NCBI GenBank assembly: GCA_027032655.1
Contig: JALVMZ010000033.1
Span: 1-21,045 of the forward strand
From: Desulfobacteraceae bacterium
Lineage (GTDB): Bacteria > Desulfobacterota > DSM-4660 > Desulfatiglandales > JALVMZ01
Reading direction: 5' to 3'
DNA length: 21,045 bases
Shown here: one piece after another, positions 7,718 through 16,300 of the stretch
How the letters are laid out: each line of letters starts with the position of its first letter
Position numbering within the stretch: position 1 is the first letter of the stretch
Translations under genes and position numbers: made by a program
Notes under the pieces: generated by a model
What the model saw: the letters and a program-made list of their open reading frames with translations, nothing else
Told to the model about the DNA's origin: nothing
Databases searched by the model: none

Positions 7718-8854
7718 ATGAAGAATCTGGAAAAATACAGGTCTGAATTTCCAATTACCCAAAAGATTAATGCATATCTGAATCACGCCGCCATCAGTCC
7801 TGTTCCAAAAAGGGCAATAGATAGTATCAATGAATTTTATCAAGAACTATCCATAAGTGGTTCGCTGGGATACAATTACTGGATTGAAGAGATTGACAAG
7901 ACCCGCGATCTTATAGCCAGATTAATTGATTGCCGGTCAGACGAAATAGCATTTTTTGAAAACACATCCTCTGCACTAAGCGCCATTGCCAGTGGAATCA
8001 GATGGAAAGAAGGGGATGCCATTATGATCCCTGAGGGAGAATTCCCTTCTAATATCTATCCCTGGGTCAATCTCGAAAGCAGAGGGGTGAGGATTATAAG
8101 GGTTCCTGTAAGGAATGGTGATATACATATAGACGATTTAAACAGATTAATCACTCCAGATGTAAAGATGCTCTCCCTTAGCTGGGTGGATTTTCTCTCA
8201 GGCTCAAGAAGAGACCTCAACACCATTTCAGATTTCTGCAAAAAAAAGGGGATTCTCCTATGTGTTGATGCAATTCAGGCGCTTGGAGCTGTTCCCATAA
8301 GTGTAAAAGAGCTTAATATACACTTCCTTGCCTCAGGCGCCCATAAATGGTTACTGGGACCCATGGGCTGTGGTTTTTTATATATATCAAAGGAAGTAAA
8401 TCATATTATAAATCCCGTGATAGTTGGATGGAAGAGTGTTACAGATGAGATGGATTTTTTCAAAGAGCGATTTGAGTTAAAGACAAACGCCCTCAGGTTT
8501 GAACCAGGGACAATGAATGTTGCTGGTATATTGGGTCTTAAAGGTTCACTGGAATTACTACTGGAGGCAGGTATTCCTGACATATACAGAAAGATTCAGT
8601 CCCTGCTCAATATGGTGATTGAGGGATTAACAAGCAGGGGGTTCAGGATATTAACTCCGGATTCAATTAATAAAAGAGCAGGGATATTGAGCTTTTATCC
8701 CAGGACAGAACCAGAGAATCTTTTCAGGCATTTTCTTAAAAAAGGGGTAATATTATCTCTCAGAAAAGGATTGATACGGCTCTCCCCCCACTTTTATAAT
8801 AACCGGGATGATATTGAGCGATTTTTCAGTGCCCTTGACTCAGGGAATCCATAA
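7718..8854 (+). CDS. class V (fold-type I) PLP-dependent aminotransferase-like enzyme
   Basis: 378 aa. It has the layout of NifS/SufS/isopenicillin-N-epimerase-like enzymes: LNHAAISP near the N-terminus (21-28), the cofactor-holding Asp184 and Gln187 in CVDAIQALG, and the Schiff-base Lys210 in SGAHKWLLGP, followed by GCGFLYI. The C-terminal domain ends with a typical LIRLSPHFYNNRDDIERFF segment (364-382 region of the family). The mobile-loop cysteine that cysteine desulfurases use (RxGHHCA region) is absent: the corresponding stretch reads KKGVILSLRKGLIR. So a cysteine desulfurase is unlikely; an aminotransferase, epimerase or lyase acting on an unknown amino acid fits better. It overlaps no neighbour and lies 15 bases after the DUF6125-like gene. 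Confidence 0.85.
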   Translation: MKNLEKYRSEFPITQKINAYLNHAAISPVPKRAIDSINEFYQELSISGSLGYNYWIEEIDKTRDLIARLIDCRSDEIAFFENTSSALSAIASGIRWKEGDAIMIPEGEFPSNIYPWVNLESRGVRIIRVPVRNGDIHIDDLNRLITPDVKMLSLSWVDFLSGSRRDLNTISDFCKKKGILLCVDAIQALGAVPISVKELNIHFLASGAHKWLLGPMGCGFLYISKEVNHIINPVIVGWKSVTDEMDFFKERFELKTNALRFEPGTMNVAGILGLKGSLELLLEAGIPDIYRKIQSLLNMVIEGLTSRGFRILTPDSINKRAGILSFYPRTEPENLFRHFLKKGVILSLRKGLIRLSPHFYNNRDDIERFFSALDSGNP

Positions 8855-8874
8855 AATTATGAGACACAAAAGTC

Positions 8875-9564
8875 ATGAAGAATCTTAAATGGTATGATCA
8901 CATTTTTATAAATATTGTCCCTCCCATCGGGGCCTTACTCATTAAGTCCCTTATGTCAAGCTGTAAGGTGATATATGAAACAGGTCTTGAAAGGATCCAG
9001 AAAGCACTCCATACCTCAAAGGGAAAGGCCGTCTATGTAACATGGCACCAGAGGATGTCTTATAATTTTCACCTTTTCGGGCCAAAGCACCTGACTATGA
9101 TAATAAGCCTTAGCAGGGATGGAGAATATGCGGTAAAAACCGCTCAACTTCTGGGTTTCAGGGCCGTAAGGGGGTCATCCTCGCGAGGTGGTATCAGGGC
9201 ACTAAAAGGCATGATTGAAAAGATAAATAGCGGGGCGTCAGGGGGGGTGCTGGCTGATGGGCCTCAGGGCCCCCCCAGAATAGCAAAGATGGGGGCAATA
9301 CTGATTGCAAGGGAGACCGGAGTTCCAATAATACCGGTAACATGGGGGGCAGATAGGTGCTGGGTGCTCAATTCGTGGGATAGGTATATGATACCAAAAC
9401 CCTTTGCCCATATATCCCTGTTTTATGGAGAACCCATGTGGATACCCAAACAAGCAAACAAACAGAAGCTTGAAAAATACAGGTTGATACTGGAAAAAAG
9501 CCTTAATTATGGCACTGAGTGGTGCGATAAACGATTCGGAGTAAAAAGGCCGTGGTGTAAATAA
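8875..9564 (+). CDS. DUF374 lysophospholipid acyltransferase family protein
   Basis: 229 aa. The sequence follows the DUF374 pattern: TWHQRMSYNF (56-65, with the candidate catalytic His58), SLSRDGE (78-84), GFRAVRGSSSRGGIRAL (94-110) and DGPQGPPRIAKMGAILIA (128-145). PIIPVTWGAD (151-160) follows. A hydrophobic N-terminal stretch (about 9-28) could anchor it to the inner membrane. The family resembles LpxL/PlsC acyltransferases and is thought to transfer fatty acyl groups to lipid A-like or lysolipid acceptors. The acceptor here is unknown. It is the last gene of the gltA run, 20 bases after the PLP gene, and converges with the VWA gene 11 bases away. No strong SD precedes the ATG. Confidence 0.85.
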   Translation: MKNLKWYDHIFINIVPPIGALLIKSLMSSCKVIYETGLERIQKALHTSKGKAVYVTWHQRMSYNFHLFGPKHLTMIISLSRDGEYAVKTAQLLGFRAVRGSSSRGGIRALKGMIEKINSGASGGVLADGPQGPPRIAKMGAILIARETGVPIIPVTWGADRCWVLNSWDRYMIPKPFAHISLFYGEPMWIPKQANKQKLEKYRLILEKSLNYGTEWCDKRFGVKRPWCK

Positions 9565-9575
9565 AAATGGAGGAG

Positions 9576-10766
9576 TTACTTTTTCATAAGATGGGTTATG
9601 GCCTTCTCCAAGCCATCAAGGGTGAGCTCAAACATGGGAAATATCTCCCTTATGATGTTTATGGTCCTGGTGTAAGGCCACTCGGACTCCATTTTGGGAT
9701 TCAGCCAGGCAGAATGTTTAAATGTCCTTGCAATAAACTGGAGCCTTTCATAGCTGGGTCTGCCTGATCGCTCCCCAAGGTAGATGGAGCCATCCACTGC
9801 CATCAATTCATAGGGAGCCATACTTGCATCCCCTACTATTATAAATCTGGTTTCAGGGTCAAGCTTAACAAGATCATCCACAGGAAATGGCTTGCTCCTC
9901 CTGGGAGGATCTTCCCACAGGTAATCATAAATGGTATTGTGGAAATAGAAGGTCTTGAGGTCCTTGAACTGTGCCCGGGCATAGTTAAATAGGGTCTGAA
10001 CAATGTCCACATAGGGGTCCATTGACCATCCACCATTATCTATTGCAAGTATCACCTTGAGCCTGTCCTTAAGGGATCTTTCAAATACGATCTCAATCTC
10101 ACCTGCATTTTTCACCGTCTGATATATGGTCTTATCAATATTCACCTTATCCTTTGGTCCAACAGGCACCATGTGCCTTAACCTCTTCAGTGCTTCACCA
10201 ATCATTGATGGCAGGATGGGACCCTCATGGGAGTAATCCTTATAACGCCTCTCCATTGCCACCTTGACTGCTGACTTGTTCCTGGAGATTCCACCAATCC
10301 TCATCCCTCCGGGATGATACCCTGAGTGTCCCACAGGTGAAGTGCCATGAGTTCCAATCCACTTATTGCCCCCGTGGTGCTCCCCTTTCTGCTCTTTCAA
10401 TCTTTCAAGAAAATACTCTATCAACTCTTCAGGGCTGAGTCTCCCTATCTCTGACTCATCAATACCGAGAATATGGGAAAGGGTTTTTGGGTCCTTCAGC
10501 CATTCCTGAAGCAATGTCTTTGCCACCTCTGAGAGTTCAAATTCATCTGGCTCATGGAGTTCTGCTCCCTGAAACTTATGGGCAAAGACCCTGTCATAGA
10601 GGTCAAAGTATCTCTCACTTTTAATTAATATACTACGTGCCGCAATATAAAAATCATCTATTGAATTGATAAGTCCCATACTGAGTGCCCTGTGAAGCCT
10701 CAGGAATGCGGTGGGTGTAACAGGTATTCCAACCTCTCTTAATGTATAGAAAAAGTCAATAAACAT
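9576..10766 (-). CDS. CoxE-like VWA domain protein, partner of the MoxR ATPase
   Basis: 396 aa. The N-terminal helical part (1-130) begins with FFYTLREVGIPVTPTAF, typical of CoxE/VWA partners of MoxR ATPases. A Gly/His-rich linker (about 129-160) follows, then a VWA domain (about 235-360). The metal-ion-dependent adhesion site reads DNGGWSMDPY (243-252), a departure from DxSxS, with a Gly in place of the first Ser and an extra Trp. The later Asp of the fold is probably Asp313 in FIIVGDASM. Such pairs work with MoxR as chaperones that insert cofactors or assemble complexes. No obvious client adjoins. The gene starts 5 bases after the moxR stop, so the two are likely translationally coupled. 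Confidence 0.88.
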   Translation of the reverse strand: MFIDFFYTLREVGIPVTPTAFLRLHRALSMGLINSIDDFYIAARSILIKSERYFDLYDRVFAHKFQGAELHEPDEFELSEVAKTLLQEWLKDPKTLSHILGIDESEIGRLSPEELIEYFLERLKEQKGEHHGGNKWIGTHGTSPVGHSGYHPGGMRIGGISRNKSAVKVAMERRYKDYSHEGPILPSMIGEALKRLRHMVPVGPKDKVNIDKTIYQTVKNAGEIEIVFERSLKDRLKVILAIDNGGWSMDPYVDIVQTLFNYARAQFKDLKTFYFHNTIYDYLWEDPPRRSKPFPVDDLVKLDPETRFIIVGDASMAPYELMAVDGSIYLGERSGRPSYERLQFIARTFKHSAWLNPKMESEWPYTRTINIIREIFPMFELTLDGLEKAITHLMKK

Positions 10767-10771
10767 GGCCC

Positions 10772-11620
10772 CTACAACCTGAACCTCCCGATACTCCTCT
10801 GAGCTATCAGATAATCATTGCTCTTCTTAAAGAGCACCCCGAGATAAGGGACTTCGCCTTTAATAAGGTCCTTTGTCCTGAAATCAGGGTCAGCACGGAG
10901 TGCCCTGATCCAGTTAATAAGCTCTCTGGTTGCTGGCTTTTTCTCAACTCCCCTCAGTTCCCTTAATTGATAAAAGACCCTCACAGCGCTCTCAAGCAGG
11001 TCTTTTTCAATATCAGGGAAATGCACTCTTATGATCTTTCTCATCATATCAGGCTCTGGAAATGCAATATGATGGAAATTACACCTCCCTAAGAAGGGAT
11101 CAGAGAGGTCCTTTTTTGCATTTGATGTTATTATTATGATGGGCCTGTGTTTGGCACGGATGGTCTTGTCTATCTCTATTATATCAAACTCCATCTGATC
11201 CAAGACATCCAGCATATCATCCTGAAAATCAGTATCTGCCTTATCAATCTCATCTATCAGGAGCACCACCCTCTCATCAGATACAAACGCCTGTCCTATT
11301 TTACCCATCCTTATATATTCCTCAATATTGCTTACATCTCTTTTTGAGTCTCCAAATCTGCTATCATTGAGCCTGGTCAATGTATCATACTGATACAGGG
11401 CATCAATTAGTTTCATATTGGATTTTACATTCAGAACGATAAGTCTCATATTCAGTGCCTCAGCTATTGCATGGGCAAGCATGGTCTTGCCTGTTCCAGG
11501 CTCTCCTTTAAGAAGCAGGGGCATCTCGAGGGCTATGGAGATATTCACTATCTTTGCCAGCTCATCATCAAGGACGAATTTTGATGCACCTCTGAATACC
11601 ATAAGATTATTATCCTTCAT
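10772..11620 (-). CDS. MoxR-family AAA+ ATPase
   Basis: 282 aa from the ATG at 11620, which has AAGGAG (11628-11633) at 7-base spacing. The frame stays open to 11701, but the extra 27 residues lack family similarity and would contain the SD. Walker A is GEPGTGKT (39-46), Walker B LLIDEIDKAD (120-129), sensor 1 near TSN (165-167) and a likely arginine finger is Arg179 in FLGRC. Known MoxR proteins are ring ATPases that act with VWA partners in maturation of enzyme complexes, such as CO dehydrogenase or methanol dehydrogenase, or in stress responses. The VWA partner is immediately downstream. It is divergent from the 213-aa gene across 129 AT-rich bases. Confidence 0.92.
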   Translation of the reverse strand: MKDNNLMVFRGASKFVLDDELAKIVNISIALEMPLLLKGEPGTGKTMLAHAIAEALNMRLIVLNVKSNMKLIDALYQYDTLTRLNDSRFGDSKRDVSNIEEYIRMGKIGQAFVSDERVVLLIDEIDKADTDFQDDMLDVLDQMEFDIIEIDKTIRAKHRPIIIITSNAKKDLSDPFLGRCNFHHIAFPEPDMMRKIIRVHFPDIEKDLLESAVRVFYQLRELRGVEKKPATRELINWIRALRADPDFRTKDLIKGEVPYLGVLFKKSNDYLIAQRSIGRFRL

Positions 11621-11749
11621 ATTATCTCTCCTTTCAGGATTATCATCCATTGATCTATTATCATTTGAACCAATAAATCTTGATTTAAAAATCTTAATCA
11701 TTTAATACCTATTAGACTCTATTATCTTATCTCCGTGGGAGGAAGGAAA

Positions 11750-12391
11750 ATGCCGCTCTCCTTTCACTCAATAAGTCACGGAAATATCGCATTCGGTTTT
11801 TTTAATATAGATACTGACCTCTTATTGCTTGAAAGATACTTCTTCTTTGCTGAGGAATTTTGCCAGTTATTATGTCAGATTTCAAGAAATAAAAGGGATA
11901 CTGAATTTCTGACAGACTGGGATATATACATAATTCATGACCTTGAGTCAATAGGTGATTTATCAGGGGCCATAAGAGGGACAGATTACAGAGGATTTAT
12001 TGGCGAGGTTTACAGGCTTTTTCCCTTTCCCCATGATCGTGATCAATTCCACCAAAGACCCTGGGGCCATGAAAATAGAGAGAAGATTGTGGAAATACTT
12101 TCACGATATGCCCAAAAAATAAGCATTGAATTCAGGATACTTCCACAGACCCATATTATGAATCCTGCATCAATGCCTATTGTATCAATTGGAGAATACC
12201 TTTTCACCAAAGATGTATTTCACCAATTGATAAAATATATATACTTAGGTGGATACCCCAGGTGGCTCAACAATACCAGGCCAGAATATGTGAATACAAT
12301 GAAAAAGGAGCTTGAATCATCCACTTATTTTATTTTCAGGGGAATTGATTTCACCGATTCCTCATCAATACCTGGTTACCACAATGAGTAA
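11750..12391 (+). CDS. unrecognised conserved-looking 213-aa protein
   Basis: I do not recognise a family. The start is the ATG at 11750, directly after GGAGGAAGG (11738-11746). An in-frame GTG at 11735 would lie inside that SD. The protein is soluble, without signal peptide or membrane segments. It begins PLSFHSISHGNIAFGFFNID, is rich in aromatics (many Phe/Tyr/His) and has a basic Arg/His cluster around FPHDRDQFHQRPWGHENRE (numbered about 95-113). It ends with GGYPRWLNNTRPEY and a short acidic tail. It looks like a folded enzyme or binding protein rather than spurious: the whole frame is open, codon use matches neighbours, and the SD is strong. It is divergent from moxR-vwa and ends 8 bases from the end of htpX. 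A functional link to MoxR-VWA is possible but unproven. Confidence 0.75.
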   Translation: MPLSFHSISHGNIAFGFFNIDTDLLLLERYFFFAEEFCQLLCQISRNKRDTEFLTDWDIYIIHDLESIGDLSGAIRGTDYRGFIGEVYRLFPFPHDRDQFHQRPWGHENREKIVEILSRYAQKISIEFRILPQTHIMNPASMPIVSIGEYLFTKDVFHQLIKYIYLGGYPRWLNNTRPEYVNTMKKELESSTYFIFRGIDFTDSSSIPGYHNE

Positions 12392-12399
12392 AGTTTCTT

Positions 12400-13239
12400 T
12401 TACCTTCCCAGGAGACGGGCAATCCTTTTTTCAATGGGTGGATGTGTTGAAAAAAGTGTTGCAATACTACCCCCGCTTAAGGGATTTACAATAAACATAT
12501 GGGCAGTTGCTGGATTTGTCTCCATGGGTATCCTTCTGGAATATGCACCCAGTTTTTCAAGTGCCCTTGCAAGACCATCGGGCCTTCCTGCAAATGATGC
12601 CCCTGTTGCATCAGCATGATATTCCCTTGACCTTGAAATTGCCATCTGAATCAACAGGGCAGCAATGGGTGCTATGATGGTCATGAGCAGGAGACCAATT
12701 GCCCCTCCACCTTCATCATCATCGGAACGCAAGCCTCCAAATATGAATGCCCATCTTGCCATGTTTGCAAGCATCATTATGGCACCTGCCATGGTTGCAG
12801 CTATTGACCCTATAAGTATGTCCCTGTTCTTGATATGGGCCAGTTCATGTGCAAGCACGCCCTTTAGTTCCTCTCTATCCATTATCTTTAACAGACCCTC
12901 TGTTACTGCAACAAGTGCGTGATTCGGGTTTCTGCCTGTTGCAAATGCATTGGGAGACTCCTCTGGAATAATGTATATCCTTGGAACAGGCAGATTTGCA
13001 CTCTGGGCAAGTTCCCTTACAATGTTATACAGCTCCGGACTCTCCTCAGGGCTTACCTCTCTTGCACGATGCATCATAAGGACAATCTTATCTGAAAACC
13101 AGTAGCTGAAAAAATTCATTCCCATAGCAAAGATAAATGCTATAACCATTCCCTGTCTTCCACCTAATAAGTCTCCAACAAAGACTATTAATATGGTCAT
13201 GAGAGCCAGAAGCAGGGTTGTTTTTACCCAGTTTCCCAT
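12400..13239 (-). CDS. htpX: HtpX family membrane zinc metalloprotease
   Basis: 279 aa. Two N-terminal membrane segments (about 7-22 and 30-48) and two more (about 140-165 and 180-202) flank the catalytic HELAHIKNRD (131-140), with zinc ligands His131 and His135 and the third ligand Glu206 in SREYHAD. PRIYIIPEESPNAFATGRNP (86-105) and the C-terminal FSTHPPIEKRIARL are also typical. HtpX works with FtsH to degrade damaged inner-membrane proteins, with its active site facing the cytoplasm. GGAGG lies 10 bases before the ATG. It follows the giant gene by 84 bases and has its own promoter-like sequence. It is convergent with the 213-aa gene. Length and motifs are normal. Confidence 0.95.
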   Translation of the reverse strand: MGNWVKTTLLLALMTILIVFVGDLLGGRQGMVIAFIFAMGMNFFSYWFSDKIVLMMHRAREVSPEESPELYNIVRELAQSANLPVPRIYIIPEESPNAFATGRNPNHALVAVTEGLLKIMDREELKGVLAHELAHIKNRDILIGSIAATMAGAIMMLANMARWAFIFGGLRSDDDEGGGAIGLLLMTIIAPIAALLIQMAISRSREYHADATGASFAGRPDGLARALEKLGAYSRRIPMETNPATAHMFIVNPLSGGSIATLFSTHPPIEKRIARLLGR

Positions 13240-13276
13240 GGCCTTTTATCCTCCATTAAAAAATTTTTATTATTTT

Positions 13277-13304
13277 AAAATAAACACAGAGGGGTAAAAG
13301 TCAA
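13277..13304 (-). promoter_or_regulatory. candidate sigma-70-type promoter for htpX
   Basis: On the - strand, TTGACT (13299-13304) and TATTTT (13277-13282) are separated by 16 bases: five of six and four of six matches to consensus. It lies about 40 bases before the htpX ATG and after the giant gene's stop, so htpX can be transcribed independently of the liv unit. Confidence 0.4.
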
Positions 13305-13317
13305 TCTAAATCACAAT

Positions 13318-13332
13318 CTATCCTTAGGATAG
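13318..13332. other. 15-bp palindrome overlapping the stop of the 1560-aa gene
   Basis: CTATCCT-T-AGGATAG is a perfect 7+1+7 dyad containing the TAA stop of the giant gene. As RNA it gives a 6-bp stem with a 3-base loop. No T-run follows in the transcript direction, so I do not call an intrinsic terminator; it may mark or stabilise the 3' end. Confidence 0.3.
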
Positions 13333-16300
13333 CATAGCATATGCCTTATCAAATTCTCTTGCAACCAGTATCTCAAACTCCTTACCAAGAAATGGCCTGT
13401 TCTCATAAAGATACCACTTTATACTGTCCCAGTAATCCTTGAGTTCATCTCTATTGGAAATACTCTTAATACCAGTTAATATTTCCGTTAACTTCTCTCT
13501 TTTTATCTCCTCCTGCCTCAATTCATAAATATCATTTATCATATCTTTCTGCTCTGAAGTGAGTCCCATCTCAAGGGCCCTTCCCAATAAATCATCCCTG
13601 AGTCTTTTCACATCTCCTGGTTCCTTCATCATATGCATCTGGTCCCTTGCCTTTAATATGACATGTTCAAGTATCTCTCTCAGTCTCTGCTCATAAGCCT
13701 TCTCCAGGGCAAGTTCGTAATCGTCTGTAAGATATGGTGACTTTCTAAGTGTCCTCAAACTGTAATGATAATAATTCTTTAATTGTTCCAGATTATCTAT
13801 CTCATATATATGTTTTATCCTCTTCTCAATATCCATTCTGTCTTTGAATAGAATATTTAATACCCTGTTTTTCATATCCAATCTCAACAAAATACCATTC
13901 CGTCCTTTAAGGAAACCATTCAATAATTCAGGCTTATCCCATATCTCCTGAACAGAAATACCCCTTAATACTTCATTTATTATCTCAAACCTTCTATCCA
14001 CCACCTTGGCAATGGGATAAAAATTTATGTTGGCAGGAAAATCATTTTTAAAAATCTTCCATGTCCCCATAAGAGCAATAAAAAGGAGTTTCAACTGATT
14101 TTCATATGTGGTGAACATTGATACCTCTCTGAATCCCCATATCCTCACCTGATCTTCCACCAGACTATTCAGAATAAAAAATCTGACATATTCTGGAAAT
14201 CGCATAAGGCTTCCATAAATTCTATAAGACTCAAATAGTTCCCTTTCAAATCTGGAATAACCCACTCCATAGTATCTCCTCTTTTTGTAGATATATCTGA
14301 GAGGCATCTTCATCAAGTAATTTGCAAGGTCTATGAATTCCACATGCTTTGCTCCCCTTAATCTGAATAGTCTCTCCATTCCATAGAGGAGCCGTCCGGT
14401 CTGATAGTGTATATCCCTGGCAGGGCCCTCTTTATCGGGAATAAAATCAGTATATCCCTTTTCTTCCAGATATTTTGTAAGAAGCGAATACTGTTGCCCC
14501 CTTCTTGCATAGACCTTCTGGAGATGGGCCTCCAGGGTTATGCCCCCATCCAGTATCCTGTGACATATACGCCTTATTTTTATGAGTTGTTCCATGAGAT
14601 CTTCCAGGATGAGGTCATTGCTCCTTGCATAAAAAACAAGGAAGGAGCATATAAATATTGCATCAAAAAGCTCTTTATTACCTGTATCTATAATATCCTG
14701 AACTGAATAAAGGGAAAATTCCCCTTCCACCATATGCCTGAGATAGTCATGGTATCTGATAATTTTCAACATGTAATCACATATCTCATTATCAATATTA
14801 TATTCATGGCCAAGATTCTCTTTTTGAATAAAAAGAACACCTGCCTCAGCATGATTAACAGGATTCATGAGTTTTTCATATCTCTTTCTCAATCCCTGAA
14901 TTAAACCCACATCCCTGAAAACAATACTCCTCATCAGGGCTGAAAATATCTTCCCATTTTTCCTCAGCGAATCTACGATGTTTTCAAGTTCAGATATCTG
15001 AGAGTCACTCAGTCCAAGGATACCTGAATCCATTGGACCAAACTCTTTTCGGGCAAGTTTATGAAGTATTCCAATATCATGAAAGCTCCTCCTGTCCTTA
15101 TTTATCAATGCCTGGAGTTTCTTTAAACTATTTAAGATGTAAAACAGATGGTTTTTATCCCCTGAACCAGGGACTCCTACTCTTTCCATGGCAGACAATT
15201 CAGGGAAAATAAATCTAAATAACTCTGGTGAATAACGATAGAGTCTATCCATGTCATCAAAAAGGGTATCTGGTTTAAAAAGCAATGACCTCAATTCCCT
15301 CTTAATCTTTCTTCTTATTTCTTCAATTCTCTTTATCCATCTCAATTGCCGGGGCGGGAATTTATCAGTCCCCATATCTTGAATCAGGTTAAGATGTCCA
15401 TTATAAAATATCTCAATGTCATTGAACAGATTAGATATCTCCATCAATTCAGAATCAGATATATCTTTCAGGCTCCTGACAGGAAATCTATTTAAAAATC
15501 CTTCAATCATCTTTATATTGTTATCAATATCAATGTAATCAACATCAATAACATTTCTATTACTGTCCAGGCGTAACTGTATGCCTGTGCCCATAATAAA
15601 TGCTATACCCTGTTTATATAGATGTTCTCTTAACTCTTTAAGGGCCTTTATTTGAACATGGTCAAGTTTTATGGAAGCAACCTCCCTTTCAATCTTTTTA
15701 ATCAAGGGCCCTGGATTAAAAAAATCCATGTCCTTTAATAGGGGATTGAAGTTGATTATCTCCCCCTCTGAAACATTAATCACTATCCACAACAGTATAT
15801 AAACATGCCTGCCGTTCATAAATTCAAACAATGTCCCTGTGCCATGAAATTCAGAATTCAGAAACTTTCGGTAAAAGGCAGGTGAGTTCAAAGGATCATC
15901 CCTGAGGAACCTCTCTTCAACCTCTTCCACTGTGTTAATAAGACTTATTACATTATCTATCTCCTTAATCCCTTTGAGGTCATAATCCGCAAGGCTCTCC
16001 TTCTCCATAAAACCCTTTGCCTTTAATTCTTCCAGTTTATCCAGATATCTCAGATTATTCATCATCTTGAGGATATTCTTTACCACCAGCTTTTTCATCC
16101 CGCCCTGATTGGTTATATATGAGTCGATAAGAAAATCCCAATCCAGTCCCTTCTCAGTAAGTGACATTACAACCACTTCAAAAATTTCAAAAATATCATT
16201 CAATTGATTTAAATCAAACTCCCCCCCTTTGAGGGCCATCCCTTCTGCTACACTCATGAGCCTGCAATACCTCAGCAGGTGGATTGCCTGTTCAAGAGGG

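Noticed and set aside
7718..8854. annotation of the PLP enzyme as a cysteine desulfurase (SufS/IscS)
   Set aside because: The catalytic loop cysteine is missing and no suf/isc partner genes adjoin.
11621..11701. 27-residue N-terminal extension of MoxR
   Set aside because: A strong SD inside this stretch points to the ATG at 11620, and the extension lacks AAA+ family similarity.
14407..14706. 99-aa + strand frame within the giant gene
   Set aside because: Antisense to a long continuous ORF with no SD or recognisable domain of its own.
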